From NCBI GenBank assembly GCA_930367205.1, contig OV884009.1, positions 103,747,189 through 103,811,188 of the forward strand: 64,000 nucleotides of DNA, given 5' to 3'. Positions within the stretch are counted from its first letter, which is position 1. Every line of letters starts with the position of its first letter. Below are positions 35,484-44,390 of the stretch, in pieces. The DNA is from Acanthosoma haemorrhoidale (Eukaryota; Arthropoda; Insecta; Hemiptera; Acanthosomatidae). The translations under genes were made by a program, and so were the position numbers. The notes beneath the pieces were generated by a model. It made no database searches and had not been told where the DNA came from. It saw nothing but the letters and a program-made list of their open reading frames with translations.

Positions 35484-35790
35484 TATTTATATAATGATCT
35501 TTATTTGAAAAATCACAATTTGCTCATACAGTATTATTAATTGGTATCATAAAGTTATTCGTACTTACGTACAATTCACATTCATAAAACATATACATAC
35601 ACATTCTGCCCAGAGGTCCCCACCCCACTCCTAAAGCGATTTTCCCAGAAAGCTGGTGGAAGGTCCGGAAACAGTGGAGCTTCCCTACCTCCCGGGGGCC
35701 GATTCGCCGTGGCAATGAGTGGACAAAAGAGCCACAGACGCTCAGGACATAAGGGGGATGATGGACAATGCCAGGACCCCATGACTTACT
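35484..35790 (-). mobile_element. Fragment related to the LINE A 3' end
   Basis: GAGCCACAGACGCTCAGGAC and CAATGCCAGGACCCC at about 35730-35780 match the LINE A 3' UTR (36148-36200). CTTTATTTG...AATCACAATTTGC near 35500 resembles its terminal part. A diverged, 5'-truncated relative just outside the full-length copy. Confidence 0.6.
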
Positions 35791-35830
35791 CTTTTTTTGT
35801 TATTTATTTATTTTTCCTAAATTAAAATTT

Positions 35831-35863
35831 ATATGTACTTTAATGAAGACTTAAAGTACATAT
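35831..35863. repeat. Perfect 13-bp hairpin
   Basis: ATATGTACTTTAA and its exact reverse complement TTAAAGTACATAT are separated by 7 nt (TGAAGAC). It lies 15 bp outside the LINE A target-site duplication. Confidence 0.9.
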
Positions 35864-36212
35864 AGATCTTGATCAAGAGCGATAGTATTATATATATATA
35901 TAATCCTTTATTGTGCTAAAATTACAATCTGCCTTTTATAAGGCAATAAGTAATTAAGATAAATGCTCTCATTCATACCATATTTACAGTTCATCATTCA
36001 CTCGCTCATTCATACAATATTTACAGACAGCCCAGAGACCCCCCAAATCCACCGCGAAGAGAAAGCGGAGTCTTGGGAAGTCCCCCACGCTCCTCCGTCA
36101 GCCGCGTCACCGGATACTAGCCAGTGGAGGCTGACCAAGAGCGCGAGAGCCACAGACGCTCAGGACATGATTGGAGAAACTGGACATTGCCAGGACTCCC
36201 ACTGTCACGCGT

Positions 36213-38903
36213 TTATAGCAGGTCACGAGGCCACTGCCGTTTCAGTCTCCGAGGAGGATTATAGGGATGAGTGGCGCAGTGCAATGACTGTGCTACAGGA
36301 TTAGGGTGGTTGGAAAGGCTACTGTGGAATTTCATAAACTTGGAAGGGATGAGTTCTAGAATGTAGGGTATGTTAAGGTCGTTATGAAGGGTTTTGTTGC
36401 TGACATAATAAGGGGCATTTACTATTGTTCTCAGGACTTTTGATTGAAAGGATTGGATACGCTTGATGTTCGACTTTTTTGCTGTCCCCCATAGCTCTAT
36501 TCCGTATGTCCAGATTGGTTTAAGTATAACTTTGTAGATTAGTAGTTTATTTTCTATTGAGAGATGGGATGTCCTTTGAAGTAGTCTGTACAGTTGTCCA
36601 AAGCGTCTGTTTAGTTCTTGTCTTTTTAGTCTCGTATGTGGGTTCCAGGTCAGTCGTTTGTCAAGATGGAAGCCTAAGTACCGTACTGTCTCGGATACAG
36701 GGAGAGGAATAGAATTAAAATAAACTAGTGGACAAGACTTGCGACAAAGGGTGAAGGTAATGTGGGAGCATTTTGCTTCATTAACTTTGATCCGCCATTG
36801 ATTGCACCAATACTCGATCTCGTCAAGGTGTTTTTGAAGGTTATGGGATGCTATGTCGGGGTCTGGGTGGGATGACAAGACTGCAGTGTCATCTGCAAAT
36901 GTGGCCAAGAAGGTATTGGGAGTAGAGGGGACATCAGCGGTGTATAGGTTATAGAGGATGGGGCCCAGGACACTGCCCTGTGGAACTCCTGCACTTATGG
37001 GATAGTAGTTAGAGTATTCTAAACCACAGCGGACTTGGAAGAAGCGGTTTGAAAGGTAGGACTGTAGGATTAGGAAAAGGGTCTGTGGTAAATATCTTTT
37101 GAGCTTGTAGAGCAAACCTGCGTGCCAAACCCTGTCAAAAGCTTGAGCTATATCGAGAAAGGCAGCAGTGCAATACTGTTTGGTTTCAAGGGCTGAGGAG
37201 ATGTGATCAACAACGCGAAGGCCTTGTTGAGCAGTGGAATGTCGTTGGCGGAAACCAAACTGGTGTGTGGGAAAAAGGTTTTTGGATTCAACAATTGGAA
37301 GTAGACGTTTTAGTAGGAGTTTCTCAAATATTTTTGAGAGGATAGGGAGTAGGCTAATTGGACGGTAAGATGAGGCTTCATTGGGTGGTTTACCGGGTTT
37401 GGCGAATAGGACAATAATGGAATGTTTCCAGAGGAGAGGAAAGTGCGTCGTTCGGATAATGCAATTGTATATATAGGTTAAAAAGATTATGGCTTTAGGA
37501 GGAAGCTGTTTGAGAATTTGAGGAGTAAGGAGATCATATCCAGGGGATTTTCGGTAAGGTAAGTTTTTCAGAAGGTATTTGACCTCAGAGGGATTAACGG
37601 CTTTTGGTGGAAGAGAGAGAGGAATAGGTGAAGTGAGGAAATCTTCCACAGTTGTGCTGTGAGTATGGCTTTGATGAGAAAGGTGAGGTGTGAAAGTATG
37701 GGTAAGATGCAGAGCAAATTCCTCCGACCTATCCCCATCCGAAGCCGCCCAGGACCCATCATCACGACGGAGTGGATGTGAAACAGGTTGATACTTTAGG
37801 ATTTTTTTGGTTACATTCCACAACGAGTTATCCCTGGTAGACAGAGAGGAGAGGTAGGAATTGAAAGAATCGGAACGAAAGGATGCCAATCGCCGCTTTA
37901 CCAATCGGCAGTACTGATTGTACGAGCGGCGATCAGCAGGATGTCGGGATCTTTGCCACACTGTTCTGGAGCGGCGTTTGGATTGGATTAGGTCTTTGAG
38001 ATGCTGAGGTAAACGATTATGATTATGGATTTTTGGGTGACGATGGGGTGACGATGCCTCCCAAGCCGACCTCTGGACCAGAGTAGTGAAAGAATGCACT
38101 GCATCGTCTAGGTCTTGGGATGTTTTCAGGGACAATTTGAGGTTTACGGACTCCGTAAGAAGCTGGCGGAAGTGGTCCCAGTCAACTGGGCCCCTAATAA
38201 ATGAAGGAGGAGGCAGTTTGTGAATTGGTCTTAGGGAAATGGTTAATAATAAAGGACTATGATCAGAGGAGAGGTCATCGAGGCGCGTGAGTGAATAGTT
38301 AAGTGTTCCTAAATTATTGTAAAAAAAGAAGTCAAGGAGATCAGGATTTCGGTTGAGATCAGATGGCCAATAGGTGGCTGTGTCAGGAGTGATAGTGGAG
38401 CAATGTTTCCGTGTGAGTGCAGACAGCAAAGCACGTCCTCGTGTATTAGTGGATCTTGACCCCCAGTGTTGGTGCTTCGCATTAAAGTCCCCACCCACAA
38501 GGAAACGATGTCCTATGGAGTCTAGAAAGGAGATGAATTGGGAGTCGGAAATGGATTTATTGGGAGGGCAGTACACTGATGCTAGTGTAAGGGGAAAAGT
38601 GAAGGTGGTGATTGACACTGCAGTGGATTGAAGGAAATCATGTGCCACCAGAGGAACTATGTGGTGGGATATGGAGTTATGGACAATGACAGCGGTACCT
38701 GCATGAGCTGTTCCATCTGGGTGATCAGTTCGATAAGTCTTGTACTGTCGAACAGTAAATGGTCGTTTACTCGTTAGTCTTGTTTCAGTAATGAGAGCTA
38801 CGTCGATGTTTTTGTCGTGGAGTAGTGCTGTCAGTTCGTTAGTGTGGGTGCGAACACCATTCGCATTCCAAAGGAGAACGGATAAGGAGTCGGAACGATC
38901 CAC
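36213..38903 (-). CDS. LINE A ORF2: endonuclease and reverse transcriptase
   Basis: 896 residues, uninterrupted. The N-terminal EEP endonuclease has WNANG (N14), TET (E40), GGDFNAKH (D139, N141) and SSDH (D214, H215), the catalytic set needed to nick target DNA. A basic linker (about 300-345) leads into reverse transcriptase: SYRPISLLP (about 512-520), FGFRQRHST (549-557), FLDIAQAFD (D584), GVPQGSVLGPILYNLY and FADD (D671, D672), followed by the thumb region and KLLIYKVILKPIWTYGIELW. Length and domain order fit an intact jockey-clade ORF2 without RNase H. The first codon is GTG directly after the ORF1 TAA, with no upstream ATG in frame, so translation would need reinitiation at GTG or readthrough. 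Confidence 0.95.
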   Translation of the reverse strand: MDRSDSLSVLLWNANGVRTHTNELTALLHDKNIDVALITETRLTSKRPFTVRQYKTYRTDHPDGTAHAGTAVIVHNSISHHIVPLVAHDFLQSTAVSITTFTFPLTLASVYCPPNKSISDSQFISFLDSIGHRFLVGGDFNAKHQHWGSRSTNTRGRALLSALTRKHCSTITPDTATYWPSDLNRNPDLLDFFFYNNLGTLNYSLTRLDDLSSDHSPLLLTISLRPIHKLPPPSFIRGPVDWDHFRQLLTESVNLKLSLKTSQDLDDAVHSFTTLVQRSAWEASSPHRHPKIHNHNRLPQHLKDLIQSKRRSRTVWQRSRHPADRRSYNQYCRLVKRRLASFRSDSFNSYLSSLSTRDNSLWNVTKKILKYQPVSHPLRRDDGSWAASDGDRSEEFALHLTHTFTPHLSHQSHTHSTTVEDFLTSPIPLSLPPKAVNPSEVKYLLKNLPYRKSPGYDLLTPQILKQLPPKAIIFLTYIYNCIIRTTHFPLLWKHSIIVLFAKPGKPPNEASSYRPISLLPILSKIFEKLLLKRLLPIVESKNLFPTHQFGFRQRHSTAQQGLRVVDHISSALETKQYCTAAFLDIAQAFDRVWHAGLLYKLKRYLPQTLFLILQSYLSNRFFQVRCGLEYSNYYPISAGVPQGSVLGPILYNLYTADVPSTPNTFLATFADDTAVLSSHPDPDIASHNLQKHLDEIEYWCNQWRIKVNEAKCSHITFTLCRKSCPLVYFNSIPLPVSETVRYLGFHLDKRLTWNPHTRLKRQELNRRFGQLYRLLQRTSHLSIENKLLIYKVILKPIWTYGIELWGTAKKSNIKRIQSFQSKVLRTIVNAPYYVSNKTLHNDLNIPYILELIPSKFMKFHSSLSNHPNPVAQSLHCATHPYNPPRRLKRQWPRDLL

Positions 38904-40223
38904 TTATGGATTTTGTTTAACGGGAATAAGGTAGGAGACAAGATTTGTAAGAAGGGAAATGAGAGGGGTAATTAGGGTTCTGAACTCTGTAAGGAATGAG
39001 GTTAATAGGCTAGTAAGATCCGAAGAACTTGAAGGTGGAGGAATATGCGAGATGTGTGGTTGAGGATGGGATTGAGCTTGAGGATTAACGGGATGAATGG
39101 AATGCTGGGAAAGGTGATCTTGTGGACAGGGAGTGGGCGGTGCCTGTGACTGCTCTCTGTTACAAACGGCATCGGCAAAAGAGACAAAAGGCCTCAAATT
39201 TCTGGCTGGGCCGCTTCTTGCTGCAAGTTTTTTCTCTTCTGGCTGTCGACGTTGTTCTGTCCTGGACTTCAGCGTTCTGTATGCCTCGCAGCCCTTGTAG
39301 TTGGCTGGGTGTCCTTGCTGGCAAAGCACGCATACTGCAGGTGATTTAAGGGGCTTTTTGCACAATTCGGTTTTGTGCTGCCCACTGCACTTAACACACC
39401 TGGGAGGGTGGTGGCAGTAAGATTTTGTATGCCCATACGCCTGACAGTTATGGCACTGGACGATATCGCGATTGGGATACGGTTTTTCAACCTGTACCCT
39501 AGTGTAGTACAGGTTTGTTAGGTCGTATATCTTCTCAACTCCAGGTGTCCTCTCGAGATCAACAAAGAACAGTGGCAATGCCGTTTTTATTGTTTTATCC
39601 TGTTGCCTATCCTCGCGCAACACGTTTGTTATTTGGCGAACCTTGTACCCGAGAGCTGAGAGTTCTTCTTCTATTTCGTCAGCTGGTGTGGTCGGGTGCA
39701 AATTTCTGATCACCACTCGGAGCGATCGTTCCTGCTTTAATTGGTAGGTGTGGTAGTCTGCATTGGTTTCATCTAAATATTTAACAATCGCTCGATAAGT
39801 ATCGGGAGTGTCTGGGGAAATTTTTGTATCCCGAGAGCGATTGAGGCACGTATATTTTCCGGTACCAACAATTTTGCTCATTTGTGAGCATAGTAATTTG
39901 AAGTTGCTAATGTTGCGTACAAAAAGAGCAGGCGGTTTGGGCTGTGTTGGAGTTTTGTTGACTTCCATTTCTTCTGTTGGGATATTTTTCAAAGCCTCAA
40001 AGGTGTTTGGCGTGAAAAAAGGGGACTCTAAGGCTGTTTCTTTTTTGGATGTGCTGGCCTGTGGAGGTATCTCCTCCATGGAACTAGCTGCAGAGGAGGT
40101 CATTTGTACGTTCCTATTCGACCTTCTTGGTTTTCGCTTTACAGGCGACGGTGTTGGAGTTGGACCCAGCGATCTAGATCTTTTTTTCCTATTTTGAGAC
40201 ATTAGTTGTTGATAAAATCTCAT
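38904..40223 (-). CDS. LINE A ORF1: gag-like RNA-binding protein
   Basis: 439 residues. ORF1 proteins of jockey-clade LINEs coat the element RNA and act as nucleic acid chaperones. The N-terminus is basic (RKKRSRS, KRKPRRS), then Ser/Pro-rich. Residues about 140-250 (YRAIVKYLDETNADYHTYQ, RVVIRNLHPTTPADEI) match the region that precedes the knuckles in this clade (PRE_C2HC type). Three zinc knuckles follow: C257-C260-H265-C270, C276-C279-H283-C288 and C298-C301-H305-C312. The C-terminus is Pro/His/Ser-rich with a hydrophobic Leu/Thr tail. The annotated Met is eight codons before MSQNRKKRS; either could be used. Its TAA is immediately followed, in the same frame, by the first codon of ORF2. Confidence 0.93.
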   Translation of the reverse strand: MRFYQQLMSQNRKKRSRSLGPTPTPSPVKRKPRRSNRNVQMTSSAASSMEEIPPQASTSKKETALESPFFTPNTFEALKNIPTEEMEVNKTPTQPKPPALFVRNISNFKLLCSQMSKIVGTGKYTCLNRSRDTKISPDTPDTYRAIVKYLDETNADYHTYQLKQERSLRVVIRNLHPTTPADEIEEELSALGYKVRQITNVLREDRQQDKTIKTALPLFFVDLERTPGVEKIYDLTNLYYTRVQVEKPYPNRDIVQCHNCQAYGHTKSYCHHPPRCVKCSGQHKTELCKKPLKSPAVCVLCQQGHPANYKGCEAYRTLKSRTEQRRQPEEKKLAARSGPARNLRPFVSFADAVCNREQSQAPPTPCPQDHLSQHSIHPVNPQAQSHPQPHISHIPPPSSSSDLTSLLTSFLTEFRTLITPLISLLTNLVSYLIPVKQNP

Positions 40224-40600
40224 TTTATCATAACAACGGTTTTTTATTCGGAAAAGAAGTACGTAGCGCCGTGGGATTCAAGCTCACAACTCCCAGTGGC
40301 GAGTCACGGGTCTTGGCTCTGAGCCACTAGACCGAATGGCTCAGAGAACGATCGTTTGTGAACGTCGAGTAGGGCGTTGCAAATGGCCGACTACTCAATC
40401 CGATATCACTTTTCTCACTTCACTCTAAATATAATAAGCAATTTACTCACTCTTGAGGGCTCCCTCGTGGCCAGCTCCCTCAAGTTGCCTGCTGGAACAA
40501 TTTTTTAATTGAACTATGGCCTATAGACGGTAGTATATAGTGTTTGAATGACGAGCGATGTACAGAGATGTTCTAAAAGGTAGCGCATGCGCAAAAACTC
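40224..40600 (-). promoter_or_regulatory. LINE A 5' UTR with internal promoter candidates
   Basis: 377 bp between the 5' TSD and ORF1. The very start (minus strand) reads GAGTTTTTGCGCATGCGCTACC and includes the palindrome GCGCATGCGC (40583-40592), identical to the core NRF-1 site. An 8-bp hairpin (CTTGAGGG/CCCTCAAG, 40452-40484) follows. A tRNA-like block lies at 40262-40345. LINEs of this clade start transcription from internal promoters, so these are plausible control elements. Confidence 0.6.
40262..40345 (-). other. tRNA-like (SINE-head-like) module in LINE A 5' UTR
   Basis: On the minus strand CGGTCTAGTGGCTCAGAG (from 40334) matches a Pol III A box, and GAGCTTGAATCCC (40285-40273) a B box, spaced 35 nt apart. 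GTGAG-CTTGAAT-CCCAC would form a T arm with one mismatch. The 5' acceptor strand that should pair with GGCGCTAC is missing, so it is tRNA-derived rather than a working tRNA. It resembles the heads of insect tRNA-derived SINEs. Confidence 0.6.
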
Positions 40601-40689
40601 AGCGATAGTATTAATGTTCTGCTTTTAGACTAGATTCATTGCATAGTAGCATAACATTATTTTTATTGTGTAAATATTGGAAATAAATC

Positions 40690-42708
40690 GATTTGTAATT
40701 TGAGTAGAGGGTGGATGATAACTCACAAAATGGGCTGATGGTAAAAGAGACCAGGAAATGACACATAACTGTGATGAATGGTGGGGCATCGTAGAACTGT
40801 CATGGTTGCGGTCCAAGTACAAGTAGTTGCCACAGGACAAGCTTTGTCCACCTCCAGACCATATTCTGAAACTTATTGCCTTGGGCAATAATTGGAAGAA
40901 CAAATAGTAGTACAGGACCAGAGATCCTCAAGCGAAGGTAGTTGTGAATTCTCTCACAACGCAAATCCGGAGCTTGATGAAGCTCTGGAAGACAGCACAG
41001 TGGCATGAGCGTCTCCGTAGCGCTCACGGCGATCACAGAAAATTTTGGAAGCTGTTGAAGACTACCAAAGGCAAAACATCTGCCGTCCACCTTCACGGAG
41101 TTGACACTCTTCTGACCGCGAAGCAACAAGCAAACAAACTGGCCGAACATTAAGGCTATGACTGGCGACTACCACCTCCTCCGCGAGAAACAGAGCAAAA
41201 CCACATGTTTGTATCTCCAAAGCAGGTCAAGGCGATTCTTCGCCGGTGTTAGGGAAACCGAGTACCAGGGCACGACGGGATACAGACGGTTTTGTTGAAA
41301 CAAATGCCAAGGAGAGGAATAATGCAACTCGCAAACTTGTACAATTCGTGCATAACATTGCGGTACTTTCCCAACAAATGGAAACAAGCCATCTTATTTC
41401 CATTACTCAAACCAGCCAAGATTAGTTTATTACCTCAAATGGGGAAAATTCTAGAGAAAATTCTATTAAATTATTACAAAGATTACTGCGCGGAAAATGA
41501 CACATTCCGCCAGAACAGACTGGATTGAAATTACCGACAGAAGCAACTCAAAATTTAAATCAAAACGTAGCCACGGCTATGATTTCGCTAGACTGCACGC
41601 AGGCGTTCGACTCGGTATCCCACGGGACTCAGTGCCGAATGCTTAGCGACTGGGAGTGCCCGCAGCAGCTCTATTATGACTTGCTTCCTGATAAATCGAT
41701 CGCTGCGGGTGAGGGTGGGCGATACCTTCTCGGAAGCTGCGCCACTCACCTGTGGAGTCCCAGAAGGAGCCGTGGTATCCCCAGTACTTTTCAACGTGTA
41801 TACGTCTGACAGAGCCCGGTACAAAAACACGACAGTCACTGCTTTCGCCAACGATATTGTGGTGTACAGTAGCAGCATGAGCGCCAAGTTAGCTCTTAAA
41901 CAGGCCGAAATAGCCTGTAACCAGATAAGTGAGAAATTGCGAAAACTCAATATCTCTGTAAACGCGGGTAAAACTGACTGCGTGATTTTCTCATTCCAAA
42001 AGGGAAAACATTCACTACCTACTACATACACTGTAGGAACGCAGAAAAACTTCCCAGCAAACTGCCTCGTATATCTGGGCGTTAAAATGGACCGTCACCT
42101 CCGTTTTAGCGGCCATTTTGCCAGGAAACTAAAGCAAACACACACGAAGTCTTACCGGCTCACGCATCTATTAACATCGCCCAATGTATCATTACTGTCA
42201 TTTGACTGAAGCGTTAGCGAGACGACTCCAACAATTTCAAAACGGAATCCTCATGAAAGTGGTCAGACACACTACATTCGAGCAGCGGAGAAACAATGAA
42301 TTACACGAGAACTTTGAGCTGCCTATGGTGGATGAATTCATTCGCCGTAGACATATCAAATTCTTTGACTCCCTAAAACACATGACAAACCCCGTGTTCA
42401 ACACGATCACTCCCACCCCGTTCCCCCATCAATGGCAGCAAGCAGTCGAGGCAGGAACGTTATAGTTTGTAAGTTTAGTTTTTAGTTATTTTTCCCTTAT
42501 TTCAACCCGAAGGTGAGCCCCATCAGTCTATTGTCTTTGTAATTTTAACTATAAAACGAAAAATGTTTGTACTTCTTCCCTCCTTCAAATGCATACTATA
42601 CCATGCAGAAAAAGGAACTAGAAACCTGTAAATTTGTTCATGTTATTGTTCATTTAATTGTAATTATTTAAATAAAGAGGTTTTGAAAAAAAAAAAAAAA
42701 AAAAAAAG
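40690..42708 (+). mobile_element. LINE B copy 2, 5'-truncated, poly(A) tail
   Basis: Plus-strand, 5'-truncated copy of LINE B covering the end of the endonuclease linker, RT and a single 3' UTR. It ends AATAAAGAGG and an A-run of about 22 (42687-42708). Frames are broken. The left edge is approximate because homology to copy 1 fades between 40690 and 40800. Confidence 0.85.
40944..42465 (+). pseudogene. LINE B copy 2 ORF2 remnant
   Basis: Pieces in changing frames: linker (HERLRSAHGDHRKFWKLLK, 40944-41153), RT entry (LKQMPRRGIMQLANLYNS, WKQAILFPLLKPAKISLLPQ, 41292-41528, with the YRP stretch deleted), ATAMISLDCTQAFDSVSHGT (first catalytic Asp, 41525-), CGVPEGAVVSPVLFNVY and TAFANDIVVYSSSMS (41676-42209). 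The normal FADD box reads FAND, so a catalytic Asp is lost. The C-terminus (EQRRNNELHENFELPMVDEF, PFPHQWQQAVEAGTL) is shared with copy 1. Confidence 0.85.
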
Positions 42709-43029
42709 CTTTGGGAGCTTTGGGTCCAGTCTGGTGTTTGCTCAGACATTCATGGCTGCCCAGGAGCTGTCTTGGTTTAGGTCTTATGTTGTTAAGGTCT
42801 TTTGAGGTTAGAGTGTCTTTTGGGGATAGATGGCTCAGAGTCTTACATAGATCTTTAGGATCTTCTGCCGATGGGGAGTAATAACTAGCTGCGGTCCCTG
42901 GCAGCTAGCTGACATTCGCAAGGACAGGATGATTAATCGTGGTTCGAAAATAAGAGTATACGAATCTCCAGTACGGCCTAAGGCTGCAAGACACGGCCTT
43001 CAAACAAACAAGTATCAGCTAGAATAGAC

Positions 43030-44390
43030 AGAAGAGCTACACACATACTACACTTTGAATGTACCTACCATCATTCGTCACATCCTCCTCATATGCTAGA
43101 CCAAAACCTATTGGTGCAATTAAGTTGAAAATTAGGTATCAGAATAAATGTTGTACAACAGAACAATTTGTTGTTCTTGAGAAAAATGTAGTTTTTCCAA
43201 TTCTGGGTCTCAGAACATGTTTGGATTTAAATTTAATTAAAAACGTAGAAGATATCAAAGCTACAAATTTCTCAAAATTTCTGGAGCAAAATAATGATGT
43301 TTTTAAAGGTTTAGGTTGGTTTCCAGACATGTGTTCATTAAAATTGAAAGAGGGTGCTATTCCAAGATCAAGCCCTGCTTGCAGAGTTCCATTTAAAATT
43401 AAAGAGAGATTAAAACAGACCCTGATAAACTTAGAAAAAAATAAGGTTATTGCAAAGGTTGAGAGCCCAGAAGAATGGGTCAATAATATTGTCATAGTGG
43501 AAAAGCAAGACTCATCATTGCGAATTTGTATAGACCCTCACCAATTAAATAAATATTTCATTAGAGATTACTATGAAATCCCAACAATCGAGGATATATC
43601 TGTCAAGCTAGCCAATAAAAAACGTTTCTGTCTCTTTGATTTGAAACAGGGTTTTCATCAATTGGTTTTGGATGAGGCTTCTAGTGGTTTGTGTTCATTC
43701 AGTACACCTTTTGGACTTTATAAATATCTCAGAGCACCATTTGTGTTATCAGTGTTACCTGAATGCTTTCAAAAATTGGCCCAAAAGTATTTTGGCCATT
43801 TGCAAGGTATCACAGTTTACTTTGATGATATTCTGCGTGCTGCAGAATCGGAGGAGGGATTGCAGGGAATCGTGAATGATGTTGTGGGTGTGGCTAGAAA
43901 AAATAATATTAGATTCAACCCAGAAAAAGTTCAATATTTCGTTAAAGAGGTTAAATTCCTAGGGTTCTTGTTTAGTGAACATAGGCATAAGCCGGATCTA
44001 GACCGGATCCGTGTTATTAATGAGCTAAAAGCACCACGTAACGTTAAGGAACTACAGAAAATGTTAGGAATGGTGAATTTTCTACGCAGCCACTTACCGA
44101 ACTTGTCTCAGGTTTTGTCTCCCTTCCGCCAGTTGCTAAAAAAGGGGTCAGAATTGTTATGGAAATCGCTCCATGATAAGAAGTTTCTTGAATTGAAGGA
44201 ACTTCTTGGCCATGCAACATTGTTGAGTTCTTTTGACCCTACTAAAAAAGTAGCGATCCAAAGGATGCCCAGGGTTGTGCACTTTTTCAAGAAGGTAAAC
44301 CTATCCTCTTTGCTAGTAGGTCATTGGAAAAGAACAAGGACCTATATCCACTGTTGAATTGTTCAAACAAAATCCCTATGAGGCGCGATG
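43030..44390 (+). pseudogene. Ty3/Gypsy pol fragment (protease end, RT, start of RNase H)
   Basis: The main frame (43059-44357, 432 codons) begins in the C-terminal part of a retropepsin (FPILGLRTCLDL, residues 47-57). It continues into a Gypsy reverse transcriptase: LRICIDPHQLN, CLFDLKQGFHQLVLD (D194), FSTPFGLYKYLRAPF, and the YFDD catalytic box (D256, D257). The usual YFRMPFGL-type positions are altered. RT continues through VKFLGFLFSEH and ELQKMLGMVNFLRSHLPNLS. After KKVAIQ a frameshift occurs; the next frame gives DAQGCALFQEGKPILFASRSLE, the start of RNase H. The integrase and LTRs are not found, so this is an isolated fragment, not a mobile copy. Confidence 0.9.

Larger units (their letters stand above)
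35891..40600 (-). mobile_element. LINE A: full-length jockey-clade LINE with TSD
   Basis: A 4,710-bp element on the minus strand, flanked by the perfect 13-bp duplication AGCGATAGTATTA (35878-35890 and 40601-40613). It has a 5' UTR of about 377 bp, ORF1 and ORF2 both uninterrupted, and a 0.3-kb 3' UTR ending in CAATAAAGG followed by a short (TA)n tail instead of plain poly(A). The perfect TSD and intact frames argue for a recent insertion and possible activity. Related truncated copies lie at 22522, 48655, 51125, 54530 and 55190. Confidence 0.95.

Noticed and set aside
35963..36304. 113-codon plus-strand ORF at the LINE A 3' end
   Set aside because: It lies antisense to the LINE A 3' UTR and ORF2 end and has no family resemblance.
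40262..40345. Functional tRNA gene
   Set aside because: A and B boxes are present, but the 5' acceptor strand does not pair with the 3' strand and there is no cloverleaf with a clear anticodon stem.
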